From positions 44,949 through 108,948 of the forward strand of contig NZ_PHQQ01000021.1 of NCBI RefSeq assembly GCF_002909235.1: a stretch of 64,000 nt of DNA, in the 5' to 3' direction. Below, one piece after another: positions 1-8,481 of the stretch. Every line of letters starts with the position of its first letter. Within the stretch, counting starts at the first letter, position 1. Made by a program: the position numbers and the translations under genes. The notes beneath the pieces are model-generated. The model made no database searches and was not told the origin of the DNA. It saw nothing but the letters and a program-made list of their open reading frames with translations. The DNA is from Arenibacter catalasegens (GTDB taxonomy: Bacteria; Bacteroidota; Bacteroidia; Flavobacteriales; Flavobacteriaceae).

Positions 1-1
1 A

Positions 2-523
2 AAATTGGGCGTACCAGTATATAATTCCGATGTTGAGGCAAAAAAATTAATGTCCCGTTCAAAAAAGATAAAAAAAGACATTGAAGCCTTGTTGGGAAAG
101 CAGAGTTATTTGGAAGGGGAGCTGAACAGGGAATATATAGCGAAATCAGTGTTCAAGGATAACCATTTATTACAGGCCTTGAACGGCATTGTGCATCCCG
201 CTGTAAGACGTCATTTTGTTAGTTGGTCCAAACAACAGAAAGCACCTTATGTAATACAGGAAGCAGCCATCATCTTTGAAAATGGAAACAACGAATTTTA
301 TGATAAGATTGTTTTGGTCACCACCCCGTCCGAAATTAGAATACAAAGGGTTGTTGATAGGGATGGGATTGCCCCTGCGAAGGTGAAGGAACGCATAAGT
401 AATCAATGGCCAGATAGTAAAAAGGAAAAGCTTGCAGATTTCATAATTGAAAACATCAATCTTGAAAATACGGAAGAAAAAGTTTCCCAGATTCACTATA
501 AACTACTTAAAATAAGTGCTTAA
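2..523 (+). CDS. coaE: Dephospho-CoA kinase, 5'-truncated by the window edge
   Basis: Last step of coenzyme A synthesis: ATP-dependent phosphorylation of dephospho-CoA in the cytoplasm. The visible 173 codons carry the CoaE pattern after the P-loop: a G-VPVY-SD segment (substrate-binding Asp), the LNGIVHPAVR helix, and the lid-like RVVDRDG region. The family is usually about 195-200 residues, so roughly the first 25 residues including the P-loop lie before base 1. An in-frame TTG at position 5 exists but is internal to the protein and should not be taken as the start. It is followed after 80 bases by the sensor kinase gene on the same strand. Confidence 0.93.
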   Translation, partial: KLGVPVYNSDVEAKKLMSRSKKIKKDIEALLGKQSYLEGELNREYIAKSVFKDNHLLQALNGIVHPAVRRHFVSWSKQQKAPYVIQEAAIIFENGNNEFYDKIVLVTTPSEIRIQRVVDRDGIAPAKVKERISNQWPDSKKEKLADFIIENINLENTEEKVSQIHYKLLKISA

Positions 524-533
524 GAGCATAATT

Positions 534-596
534 TTAACATTTTTGTTAAGGTTAGGTTAAACGTACAATCCGCTAAATGTTAAATTTATAATTTTG
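534..596 (+). promoter_or_regulatory. Promoter region of the rprXY-like operon with inverted and direct repeats
   Basis: A TAATTTTG box (589-596) matches the Bacteroidota -7 consensus TAnnTTTG and ends only 7 bases before the ATG at 604, so the mRNA would be nearly leaderless. No convincing TTG -33 element is seen. Upstream lies a perfect inverted repeat TTAACA-4 nt-TGTTAA (534-549) followed by GGTTAGGTTAAAC, which could be a regulator site, perhaps for autoregulation. The operator role is inference. Confidence 0.5.
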
Positions 597-603
597 TTAA
601 TAA

Positions 604-2178
604 ATGAATAAGAGGTTATTTGGTCTTTTGGTAGTCTTAATGAGCCTTTCCCTAATTGGAATCATCTTTGTTCAGAGCTATTGGATAAATAAGTCAGTAG
701 AGGATAAGGAGGAACAATTTTCAAATAGCGTCAACCAAATTTTAAGTAGGGTTGTCGAGAATATTGAAAAACGGGAAGTGCAAGATTACCTTAACGAATT
801 TTACAAGTTAAAGGATAGTATAGGAAAGCCAAAGGCAACCCATCTTAAGAATTTCTTTTTTTTTGATCGCGATATCAATTCCAATGAAATACGGTTTTAT
901 ACCCATGGTATTTTGGAGGAGGATTACAATATGGCATCTACGTTCTTTGATATAGGCTTGGACACAACAACCTTTAGAAATATTACGAGTACTAGAAAAA
1001 CCGAAATTTACAAAGAAGATTTTGGTCTGGATGGTAGGCAATATTCCTTGACACCGGTCCAAAAGCTCGAGAAAATCGGTGGGCTTTCATCTATTGATAA
1101 AGCTGCATTGGATGATGTATTTAGGGAACAAGCGAAATCTAGGTCTATTCACAAACGAGTATCCAAACAGGAGATAGAATTGTTCCTTAGTAGGGAACTT
1201 GAGAATAGGGGAATAGATATAGACTACGAATACGGAGTTTATAGCAAAGGACTGCCAACAAAAGTGAAATCTAAAAAATTTAAGTTTACACAAACAACAC
1301 TTTACAAGGCACCATTATTTAAGGATAGTGAAGGGAATACCAATTTTTCCCTCTTGCTCACCTTTCCCAAAAAGAAAAGGTTCCTAATTCAGTCCATTCT
1401 CGGAATGGCAATATTGTCCTTAGCATTTACCTTGGTTATTGTAGTGGCGTATTCCAGTGCTATCTATCAGTTGATAAAACAAAAGCAGATTTCAGAGATA
1501 AAATCAGACTTTATCAATAATATGACGCATGAGTTTAAAACGCCAATAGCAACAATAAATTTAGCTGTTGAAGCTATAAAAAATCCAAAGATAATAGATG
1601 ATAAGGAGAAGGTGTTGCGCTATTTACAAATGATCCGGGATGAAAACAAAAGAATGCATGCGCAGGTGGAAAATGTGCTGCGGATATCCAAGTTGGAAAA
1701 AAATCAGTTGGATATTAGTAAGGATAGGGCAGATGTGCACGACATAATTGAAGATGCTATTACCCATGTTGAGCTTATTGTTGCGGATAGGGGAGGATAT
1801 ATTAAGCCCCATTTGAAGGCGGAACGCACTGAGGTATTGGCCAATGAGATGCATTTTACCAATGTAATTGTGAATATATTGGATAATGCGGTTAAATATT
1901 CGCCAGAAGTACCAAAGATTGATGTTTTTACTGAAGTGGTCGGTAATTCTATCATTGTGAAAATACAGGATCAAGGTGCGGGAATGAGCAAGGCAGTGCT
2001 AAAGAAGGTTTTTGAAAAGTTCTATAGGGAACATACAGGAGATATACACAATGTAAAGGGGCATGGTTTAGGGCTTTCTTACGTAAAAAAAATAGTTGAT
2101 GATCACCAAGGTGAGGTTTATGCAGAAAGTGAAAAAGGTAAAGGAAGCACTTTCTATATAAAACTGCCTTTAATTTAA
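604..2178 (+). CDS. rprX: Membrane sensor histidine kinase (RprX-like)
   Basis: Inner-membrane sensor kinase of 524 residues. A first membrane segment spans about residues 5-27, then a periplasmic domain of some 230 residues with no recognised fold, a second membrane segment at about 262-288, a HisKA dimerisation helix with the H-box NNMTHEFKTP (His at about residue 309), and a C-terminal HATPase_c domain with N-box NILDNAVKYS and G-boxes DQGAGM and GHGLGLS. Partner regulator starts 7 bases downstream, so the two are one operon. The layout matches the RprX family described in Bacteroidota. The signal sensed cannot be read from the sequence. Symbol by family resemblance only. Confidence 0.85.
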   Translation: MNKRLFGLLVVLMSLSLIGIIFVQSYWINKSVEDKEEQFSNSVNQILSRVVENIEKREVQDYLNEFYKLKDSIGKPKATHLKNFFFFDRDINSNEIRFYTHGILEEDYNMASTFFDIGLDTTTFRNITSTRKTEIYKEDFGLDGRQYSLTPVQKLEKIGGLSSIDKAALDDVFREQAKSRSIHKRVSKQEIELFLSRELENRGIDIDYEYGVYSKGLPTKVKSKKFKFTQTTLYKAPLFKDSEGNTNFSLLLTFPKKKRFLIQSILGMAILSLAFTLVIVVAYSSAIYQLIKQKQISEIKSDFINNMTHEFKTPIATINLAVEAIKNPKIIDDKEKVLRYLQMIRDENKRMHAQVENVLRISKLEKNQLDISKDRADVHDIIEDAITHVELIVADRGGYIKPHLKAERTEVLANEMHFTNVIVNILDNAVKYSPEVPKIDVFTEVVGNSIIVKIQDQGAGMSKAVLKKVFEKFYREHTGDIHNVKGHGLGLSYVKKIVDDHQGEVYAESEKGKGSTFYIKLPLI

Positions 2179-2185
2179 AACAATA

Positions 2186-2893
2186 ATGGAAACAGCAGAT
2201 AAGAAAATATTACTCGTAGAGGATGATCCTAATTTTGGGATTGTACTTAAAGATTATTTGGCAATGAACGATTTTGACGTTACGTTGGCAAAAAACGGAA
2301 TGGAAGGTTTTGAAAAGTTTAAGAAAGACAATTTTGACGTCTGTATCTTGGATGTTATGATGCCTTACAAAGATGGATTTACCCTTGCCAAGGAAATTCG
2401 TGAAAAGAACGAAAACGTACCTATTGTTTTTCTCACCGCTAAGACTATGAAAGAAGATGTCCTGAAAGGATATAAGGCAGGTGCCGACGATTATTTGAAC
2501 AAGCCTTTTGATTCAGAAGTCCTACTGATGAAACTTAAAGCTATAATTCAAAGAAAGTCTTCGAGTTCTTTATCGGATAGTAAGCAATTTGAATTTACCA
2601 TTGGTGGTTTTCAACTGAATTCCAAGCTCCGGTTCTTAAAATATAAGGAGGAAGAGGCTTCTAAATTGTCACCTAAGGAAAATGAACTGCTTAGATTGTT
2701 GGCTTTGCACGAGAACGACTTAATGCCAAGAGAATTGGCCTTGACCAAAATCTGGAGGGACGATAATTATTTTACTTCTCGAAGTATGGACGTATACATT
2801 GCGAAATTGCGTAAATACCTTAAAAAAGATGAAAATGTGGAGATTTTAAATATCCACGGTGAAGGGTTTAGATTGGTTATTAAAACCGAGTAA
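2186..2893 (+). CDS. rprY: OmpR-family response regulator (RprY-like)
   Basis: DNA-binding response regulator, 235 residues. Receiver domain residues 1-125 with acidic pair E12-D13-D14, phosphoacceptor Asp56 in ILDVMMP and conserved Lys106 in DYLNKPF; C-terminal winged-helix transcription-activator domain about 135-233 (KLSPKENELLRLL, SMDVYIAKLRKYL, NIHGEGFRL). All key receiver residues are intact, so phosphotransfer from the kinase encoded just upstream is expected. Target genes are unknown; an inverted repeat before the kinase gene is a candidate own site. Confidence 0.9.
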   Translation: METADKKILLVEDDPNFGIVLKDYLAMNDFDVTLAKNGMEGFEKFKKDNFDVCILDVMMPYKDGFTLAKEIREKNENVPIVFLTAKTMKEDVLKGYKAGADDYLNKPFDSEVLLMKLKAIIQRKSSSSLSDSKQFEFTIGGFQLNSKLRFLKYKEEEASKLSPKENELLRLLALHENDLMPRELALTKIWRDDNYFTSRSMDVYIAKLRKYLKKDENVEILNIHGEGFRLVIKTE

Positions 2894-2915
2894 GTCCTTT
2901 GTATCTAGATATTTG

Positions 2916-2948
2916 AAAAAACACCAGGGGAGACTTTGGTGTTTTTTT
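2916..2948 (+). terminator. Intrinsic terminator after the rprXY-like operon
   Basis: Perfect 11-base stem (AAAAAACACCA, 2916-2926; TGGTGTTTTTT, 2937-2947) around a 10-base loop with a T-run built into the 3' arm. It lies 23 bases after the response regulator stop. Confidence 0.9.
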
Positions 2949-3005
2949 ATTCGTGAGACCCGCATTTCAAAAGCTGCAGGCTCATGGAATTACAACAGTC
3001 GAACG

Positions 3006-3029
3006 AACCCCGCCTTTTTTGGTGGGGTT
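3006..3029. terminator. GC-rich hairpin between convergent operons
   Basis: AACCCCGCC - TTTTTT - GGTGGGGTT stem (one G-T pair) 70 bases beyond the end of the gluconate kinase gene read on the minus strand. It lacks a strong T-run, so termination of the minus-strand operon is plausible but not certain. Confidence 0.45.
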
Positions 3030-3098
3030 TCTGGTTATATACCCATACCCTTAGGGCCATATCTTTAAGGGCGCTAAGGAATTCTCTAGCGTTTAATA

Positions 3099-3605
3099 TT
3101 ATTGAGTTCTGGAATATTCCTTTAATATTGTATCGACAATTTCTTGGGGACTCGGCTCAATGGTAATTTTTATAGCCCTGGTAGGAGCTTCAAAAGTGTC
3201 TAGTTGAGATCGCAGTAAATCTGCTGGCATAAAATGGCCCTTCCGCTTTTGTAAACGGTCCAACAACAATTCAAAAGAACCTTCTAGGGAGATCCATATC
3301 ACCTTGTCTTCAATTTTGCTTTCGAGTAATTTTCTATAGGATTCCTTTAAGGCGGAACATACTATTACGGCACCGGTTTCTTTATTGTTTACGGCCAGTT
3401 TATTTAAAGTTAGAAGCCAGTCATATCTATCCTCGTCGGTCAAAGGATTTTTATTGGCCATTTTTTGTACATTGGATTCTGAGTGGAAGTCGTCGCCATC
3501 AAAAAAAGCTAGGTTCAATTTTTCAGCCAACAACTTACCAACGGTAGACTTACCGGTACCGGAAACACCAATTACAAAAAGAATATCTTTTTTGCCGTCT
3601 GTCAT
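3099..3605 (-). CDS. gntK: Gluconate kinase (GntK/IdnK family)
   Basis: Phosphorylates D-gluconate to 6-phosphogluconate, feeding the pentose phosphate or Entner-Doudoroff route. The 168-residue protein has the P-loop GVSGTGKST (13-21), the FFDGDDFH substrate segment, the LTDEDRYDWL motif and the KGHFMPADLLRSQLDTFE block diagnostic of the family. Its ATG overlaps the miaA stop by 4 bases, so the two are translationally coupled although unrelated in function. No gluconate transporter or regulator is seen nearby. Confidence 0.93.
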   Translation of the reverse strand: MTDGKKDILFVIGVSGTGKSTVGKLLAEKLNLAFFDGDDFHSESNVQKMANKNPLTDEDRYDWLLTLNKLAVNNKETGAVIVCSALKESYRKLLESKIEDKVIWISLEGSFELLLDRLQKRKGHFMPADLLRSQLDTFEAPTRAIKITIEPSPQEIVDTILKEYSRTQ

Positions 3606-4516
3606 TTTCTATCTGTTTCTTGTGCTACTTTTTGTAGAAGTTCCTCTAGGTCATATTCGTAATCTACCCAAAGGATATCTTCTTTTTTCCTCAGCCATGT
3701 TAATTGCCGTTTTGCAAACCTCCGGGTATTCTTCTTTATTTCTGCAATAGCGGTATCCAAATCATATTCTCCATTAAAATAACTAAATAGCTCTCTATAG
3801 CCTACGGTTTGCAGTGCATTTAGGTGCTGTTGTTTTTTTAAGGATTGCACTTCTTCCAACAGGCCTTGTTCCAACATTATAGCTACTCTTTGGTTTATTC
3901 GATCGTAAATAGTCTTCCTCTCCGCGGTTATGCCTAGGGTAATTGAATTAAAATTTCTAGAAACTTTTTCTTGGTTAAGGAAGGAGCTGTATGGGAGGCC
4001 AGAGCCAATACAGATCTCTAGAGCTCTAATAAGCCTATGTGGGTTGTTTAAATCTACTTTGTTGTAATATTCGACATCTAAAGATTTAAGCTTCGCCTGG
4101 AGGCTTAAAATTCCTTCGTCTCTTAAGGTACTGTTCAGTGTTTCGCGCACTTCCGGGTCTATTGTGGGAAAATTATCCAGGCCGTTTTTAATGGCATCAA
4201 CATATAATCCACTGCCACCGACCATTACAACAATATCGTGTTGTTCAAAGAGTATTTCTAGCTTTTTTAGGACCTCCCTTTCAAAGTCCCCAACGGTGTA
4301 TTCTTCAAATATACTTTTATGCTGAATAAAATGATGGGGAACGGATGCTAATTCATCCACTGATGGTACCGCGGTCCCAATGGACATTTCTTTAAAGAAC
4401 TGACGGGAATCGGCTGAAATGATCTCGGTACCGTAATGTTTGGCTATGGCAATGGCCAAGGATGTCTTTCCAATTGCAGTTGGTCCAACAACGCTAATAA
4501 GATTTTTTCCCTTCAT
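3602..4516 (-). CDS. miaA: tRNA dimethylallyltransferase
   Basis: Transfers the dimethylallyl group from DMAPP to N6 of A37 in tRNAs reading U-starting codons. 304 residues, normal length. P-loop GPTAIGKTS (11-19), the ISADSRQFF substrate motif, GGSGLYVDA, and the C-terminal RRFAKRQLTWLRK signature are all visible. The start codon overlaps the stop of the upstream channel gene by one base (TAATG arrangement), and the stop overlaps gntK by 4 bases. Confidence 0.96.
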   Translation of the reverse strand: MKGKNLISVVGPTAIGKTSLAIAIAKHYGTEIISADSRQFFKEMSIGTAVPSVDELASVPHHFIQHKSIFEEYTVGDFEREVLKKLEILFEQHDIVVMVGGSGLYVDAIKNGLDNFPTIDPEVRETLNSTLRDEGILSLQAKLKSLDVEYYNKVDLNNPHRLIRALEICIGSGLPYSSFLNQEKVSRNFNSITLGITAERKTIYDRINQRVAIMLEQGLLEEVQSLKKQQHLNALQTVGYRELFSYFNGEYDLDTAIAEIKKNTRRFAKRQLTWLRKKEDILWVDYEYDLEELLQKVAQETDRK

Positions 4517-5343
4517 TAATCTTCACTTAATCTATGCCCACATTGCCTACAGTAATGGGCATCTATACGCATAATTTCTGTGCCACAATCCGGGCAGGTT
4601 CTCCCAGTGTCAATATTTTTTTTATTGATTGCGGCAGAAGTATATTCGGCAGATACAATTCCTGTAGGTACTGCAATTACCCCATAACCAATGATCATAA
4701 TCAAGGTGGCGATAAATTGCCCCAAGGGGGTTTCTGGAGAAATATCTCCATAGCCAACTGTAGTTAAGGTAACAATGGTCCAATACACACTGTGTGGGAT
4801 ACTAGAGAAACCATGGGTAGGCCCTTCAACGATGTACATCACCGTTCCCAATAAAACGGATATTACAATAACAAAGAATACAAAAACAAAGATTTTGGTT
4901 CTACTGGCATGTAGTGCTCTTATTAGATTATTGGATTCTCCTACAAAACGTACCAACTTTAATATTCTAAAAACCCTTAACAATCTTAAAATACGAAAAG
5001 CGGTAATGTATTGGGAACCGATTAGGAAAAGGGAAAGGTATTTGGGTATGGTGGATAGCAAATCTACAATACCGAAAAAACTAAAAATATATTTTTTGGG
5101 CCGGTTGATAGAAACAATTCGTAATATGTATTCAATGGAAAAAAGAATTGTCACAATCCATTCCGAAAAGTTTAGAAACCTATGATGCTTTTCGTCAAAG
5201 GTGGGGATGCTTTCCAGCATTACGATGATAACACTATAAACTATTAAAACTAGTAAAAGGATGTCAAAGAGTTTTCCGGCAGGAGTATGTGTCCCGTAGA
5301 TTACTTCGTGTATCTTCTGTTTCCAACTTCTTTTTAGTTTCAA
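4516..5343 (-). CDS. Voltage-gated K+ channel-like protein with C-terminal zinc ribbon
   Basis: Six-transmembrane cation channel of 275 residues. S1-S3 lie within about 25-110, S4 at about 113-133 carries Arg/Lys roughly every third position (FRILRLLRVFRILKLVR), the pore helix and selectivity filter TLTTVGYGDIS are at 192-202, and S6 ends near 235. The tail 250-268 is a CPDC...CRQC zinc ribbon, which is not part of the standard Kv fold. It lies 3 bases after the upstream exonuclease gene and overlaps miaA. K+ selectivity is inferred from TVGYGD; the gating stimulus is unknown. Confidence 0.9.
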   Translation of the reverse strand: MKLKRSWKQKIHEVIYGTHTPAGKLFDILLLVLIVYSVIIVMLESIPTFDEKHHRFLNFSEWIVTILFSIEYILRIVSINRPKKYIFSFFGIVDLLSTIPKYLSLFLIGSQYITAFRILRLLRVFRILKLVRFVGESNNLIRALHASRTKIFVFVFFVIVISVLLGTVMYIVEGPTHGFSSIPHSVYWTIVTLTTVGYGDISPETPLGQFIATLIMIIGYGVIAVPTGIVSAEYTSAAINKKNIDTGRTCPDCGTEIMRIDAHYCRQCGHRLSED

Positions 5344-5346
5344 AGT

Positions 5347-6714
5347 TTAGTATTTAAGTTCTAGAATTTTAAGGACCTTTTTTTTTCTAAGGTAGGATGA
5401 AATAATGTGGGTCGTGTTTTCATTTCCTTCCATAGGCGTTATTATGGATTCCAAGATATGAATATTATTTATTTGATGGTTTAAATTAAAATAGCCAAAG
5501 CCTTTAAAAACACCATCCTTGATTTCAATCCCACAACGTTCGCCAATTTCCCGCCCCTTATCCATAAGCAAGATGCTCTTTTTTGAAAAACTGTATTTAT
5601 CAATCGCCTGCCTTGCTCTTTCATTGTAGGCTTCCGCTGGCTCTTGTTTAATGCATCCGCCAAGGCAACTGCGGTCCTCATAATGGGAACAGTGCATTTT
5701 AGCCTGAGACAGTCCATTTATTTTATTGCACAATTGAAATTCCTCTCTAATTTTATGAAGGAAATTCTCGGCACCTTGGAAGCTGTTAAAGGTAGCCACC
5801 GGTCTTTTTTTAGAGTCTATTGCTGCTACGGTCAGCGCTATATAACCATTCTCGTTTATGGATTGGTACAGGCCATGCGAAAACAGCCTTTTTTTGTAAA
5901 GGGAATTGTATTTAGGTTTGTTTCGTAATAGCTCTGCATTTTCTTTTAGCAAGGCGGCCAATTCGTTGCCAGTTTTTTCATAAGAAACACTTTTGGTCTC
6001 TTTTTGAATTTTTCTGGCTTTTGGACTATTGTTCGTAAAATGCTGATTTACTCTTTTTTTTATGTTGCTACTTTTGCCCAATAAGATAATATCACCATCC
6101 TTATTATGCAGATAGAAGACCCCTGTTTCGGAAGGTAATTCGTCTACCATATCCAGCTGCCTAGGTGAAAGTTCACCTTGGGTTTCATTTCTTAAAACAC
6201 TTTTAATTATCGTTTTGTCTAGATCTTTTGAAAGTAAAAGTTTAAATAGTTGTAAAGTGGCGAGTGCATCCCCATTCGCCCTATGTCGGTCACTTACTGG
6301 TATTCCCAACGAGCGAACCAATTTACCCAGACTATAGGATTCCGCATCCGGCAGTAATTGTTTGGAAAGTTCAACGGTACATAGGGTCTTACGTTCAAAA
6401 TTAAACCCTAACCGTCTAAATTCAGTGCGCATTATACGGTAGTCGAACTGAGCATTGTGCGCAACTATTACTGCGTCTTCCGTAATTTCGACTATGCGCT
6501 TGGCTACTTCATAGAATTTAGGGGCCGTACGTAACATATTGTTGTTAATGCCCGTAAGATTGACTACAAATGGCTGGATTTCTTTTTCAGGGTTTACTAG
6601 GCTAATAAATTGATCCACTACTTTATGCCCGTCAAATCTGTGAATAGCAATTTCCGTAACCCCCTCTTCATTGTACTTTCCTCCCGTGGTTTCAATATCT
6701 AAAATGACGTACAT
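5347..6714 (-). CDS. DnaQ-like DEDDh exonuclease with a degenerate GIY-YIG domain
   Basis: 455-residue two-domain protein. Residues 1-175 form a DEDDh 3'-5' exonuclease like Pol III epsilon: LDIETTGG (Asp6, Glu8), AHNAQFD, and RHRANGDALAT with the His and final Asp. Residues about 195-285 match the UvrC/Cho-type GIY-YIG fold (GVFYLHN ... LLGKSSNIKKRV ... GNELAALLKENAEL ... KPKYN), but both signature tyrosines are changed (GVF, LLG) while the Arg and Glu remain. The remaining 170 residues include a Cys-rich HCSHYEDRSCLGGC segment. Epsilon-UvrC-like fusions are known in Bacteroidota and Actinobacteria; a repair role is inferred. Confidence 0.88.
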   Translation of the reverse strand: MYVILDIETTGGKYNEEGVTEIAIHRFDGHKVVDQFISLVNPEKEIQPFVVNLTGINNNMLRTAPKFYEVAKRIVEITEDAVIVAHNAQFDYRIMRTEFRRLGFNFERKTLCTVELSKQLLPDAESYSLGKLVRSLGIPVSDRHRANGDALATLQLFKLLLSKDLDKTIIKSVLRNETQGELSPRQLDMVDELPSETGVFYLHNKDGDIILLGKSSNIKKRVNQHFTNNSPKARKIQKETKSVSYEKTGNELAALLKENAELLRNKPKYNSLYKKRLFSHGLYQSINENGYIALTVAAIDSKKRPVATFNSFQGAENFLHKIREEFQLCNKINGLSQAKMHCSHYEDRSCLGGCIKQEPAEAYNERARQAIDKYSFSKKSILLMDKGREIGERCGIEIKDGVFKGFGYFNLNHQINNIHILESIITPMEGNENTTHIISSYLRKKKVLKILELKY

Positions 6715-6741
6715 GTATTATTTATAATTCGAATTGGTAAA

Positions 6742-6749
6742 CAAAGATA
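6742..6749 (-). promoter_or_regulatory. Bacteroidota -7 box for the exonuclease gene
   Basis: On the minus strand this reads TATCTTTG, a match to TAnnTTTG, 27 bases upstream of the exonuclease ATG. A TTG -33 element at proper spacing is not clear. Confidence 0.5.
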
Positions 6750-6785
6750 CATATTCTGTGGTCAAAGAAATAGCCACAATACCCT

Positions 6786-7439
6786 CTAATTTCTGGCTCC
6801 AAAAATAAAACTACCAACGCGTATCATAGTACTCCCCTCGGCAATCGCTATCTCGTAATCGCCACTCATTCCCATAGAAAGCTCGGTTATATCCGGGAGT
6901 TTGGTTTTGGCTTTGTCAAACAAACTTTTTAGCCGCTTAAATTCTTTTCTAATTTGTTGTGTGTTATCGGTAAATGTTGCCATGCCCATTAATCCAGCAA
7001 TCTTAATGTTGCTTAGTTGCAGTAAATCAATAGAGGTAATTATTTCATTTAATTCATTCTCGTCAAAACCAAATTTAGTTTCTTCCTCGGCAATGTCAAT
7101 TTGTAGCAGGCAGGGAATGGTGCGATCGCAATTTTTGGCATGTTTATTAATTTCCTTCAGGAGTTTTAGGGTATCCACTCCATGGATCAACGATACATAT
7201 TCGGCCATATATTTAACCTTGTTGCGTTGTAAATGGCCAATCATATGCCATTGGATATCCTTGGGCAGTACTTCCCATTTCTGAGTCATTTCCTGTATTT
7301 TATTTTCACCGAAAACCCTTTGCCCAGCCTTATAAGCTTCCATTATATCCTCTATGGGCTTGGTCTTGGAAACTGCAACCAGTTTAACATGGACGGGGAG
7401 GGATTCCTTGATTTTTTTTAAATTTTCTTTGATGGACAT
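6786..7439 (-). CDS. yggS: YggS-family pyridoxal phosphate homeostasis protein
   Basis: Cytoplasmic PLP-binding protein that keeps vitamin B6 and amino-acid pools balanced; fold type III barrel without known catalysis. 217 residues, slightly short but complete. The PLP lysine is in LVAVSKTKP (Lys25), followed by FGENKIQE, WHMIGHLQRNK, the MGMSGDYE phosphate-binding segment and the end motif STMIRVGSFIFG. It has its own strong promoter upstream, so it can be transcribed separately from the neighbouring genes. Confidence 0.95.
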   Translation of the reverse strand: MSIKENLKKIKESLPVHVKLVAVSKTKPIEDIMEAYKAGQRVFGENKIQEMTQKWEVLPKDIQWHMIGHLQRNKVKYMAEYVSLIHGVDTLKLLKEINKHAKNCDRTIPCLLQIDIAEEETKFGFDENELNEIITSIDLLQLSNIKIAGLMGMATFTDNTQQIRKEFKRLKSLFDKAKTKLPDITELSMGMSGDYEIAIAEGSTMIRVGSFIFGARN

Positions 7440-7486
7440 GCACTTATTTTTTTGACTTTAATCTTTTTTGGGCCATTTTAAACGAT

Positions 7487-7516
7487 CAAATATATAATTG
7501 AAATAAAGGGTTTCAA
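7487..7516 (-). promoter_or_regulatory. Consensus Bacteroidota promoter for yggS
   Basis: Minus strand shows TTG (7516-7514), 19 bases, then TATATTTG (7494-7487), the complete consensus. Predicted start is near 7480, giving a leader of about 40 bases. Confidence 0.75.
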
Positions 7517-7523
7517 TTACCTA

Positions 7524-8411
7524 CTAATTAAACTGTTTTGAAACTTTTTCAGACTTTCTGGATTGGGAATAATCATAAAATCCTTCCCCTGATTTAATGC
7601 CTAATTTTCCTGCGGTTACCATATTTACCAATAGAGGACATGGCGCATATTTGGGATTTTTAAATCCGTCATACATAACATTTAGGATAGACAAACAAAC
7701 ATCCAACCCAATAAAATCGGCCAGTTGTAAGGGACCCATAGGGTGCGCCATTCCCAATTTCATGACGGTATCTATTTCGGCAACACCGGCAACTTTATTG
7801 TACAAGGTTTCTATGGCTTCATTGATCATGGGCATTAATATGCGGTTGGCCACAAATCCTGGATAATCATTCACCTCCGTAGGGGTTTTTCCAAGTTTTA
7901 GAGAGAGTGCCATAATAGTTTTTGTAACCTCATCAGAAGTGTTGTAACCACGTATGATCTCTACTAATTGCATAATGGGCACAGGGTTCATAAAATGCAT
8001 TCCTATAACCTTATCCGCCCTTTTGGTGGCCGCGGCTATTTGTGTAATGGAAATGGATGAGGTGTTGGTAGCTAAAATGGTGCCTGTCTCGCAGATGGTG
8101 TCCAGTTCTTTGAAGATGTTAAGCTTCAAAGTAGTGTTTTCCGTTGCGGCCTCTATTACCAAGTCTGCCTGTTGAACTCCGTCCGCCAATATGGTGTATG
8201 CAGTTATATTTTCCAAGGTAGATTTCTTATCATTTTCGGTGATAAGCCCCTTGGCTACCATTCGGTCCAGGTTCTTGCCAATGGTCGCTAACCCTTTGTC
8301 CAAGGAATCCTGTGAAATGTCTATGAGGTTGGTTTTATATCCATTTTGGGCAAATACATGGGCAATGCCATTACCCATTGTCCCGGCTCCTATGACTGCT
8401 ATGTTTTTCAT
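7524..8411 (-). CDS. 3-hydroxyacyl-CoA (3-hydroxybutyryl-CoA) dehydrogenase
   Basis: NAD(P)-dependent oxidation of 3-hydroxyacyl-CoA to 3-ketoacyl-CoA (or the reverse). 295 residues, the normal size of the stand-alone Hbd/PaaH type. N-terminal Rossmann motif VIGAGTMGNGIA (GxGxxG at 8-13), the NTSSISIT and HFMNPVPIMQLVEII segments with the catalytic His, then the C-terminal domain with DYPGFVANRILMP and MAHPMGPLQLADFIGLD. No other beta-oxidation genes are adjacent, so the pathway (fatty-acid, butyrate or phenylacetate) cannot be fixed. Confidence 0.92.
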   Translation of the reverse strand: MKNIAVIGAGTMGNGIAHVFAQNGYKTNLIDISQDSLDKGLATIGKNLDRMVAKGLITENDKKSTLENITAYTILADGVQQADLVIEAATENTTLKLNIFKELDTICETGTILATNTSSISITQIAAATKRADKVIGMHFMNPVPIMQLVEIIRGYNTSDEVTKTIMALSLKLGKTPTEVNDYPGFVANRILMPMINEAIETLYNKVAGVAEIDTVMKLGMAHPMGPLQLADFIGLDVCLSILNVMYDGFKNPKYAPCPLLVNMVTAGKLGIKSGEGFYDYSQSRKSEKVSKQFN

Positions 8412-8481
8412 TATGGTATGTTTTTACCTAGAATTTAGACCCAATAGCTTACTTGGGCATTTTTAACATTAATCCTATCTT

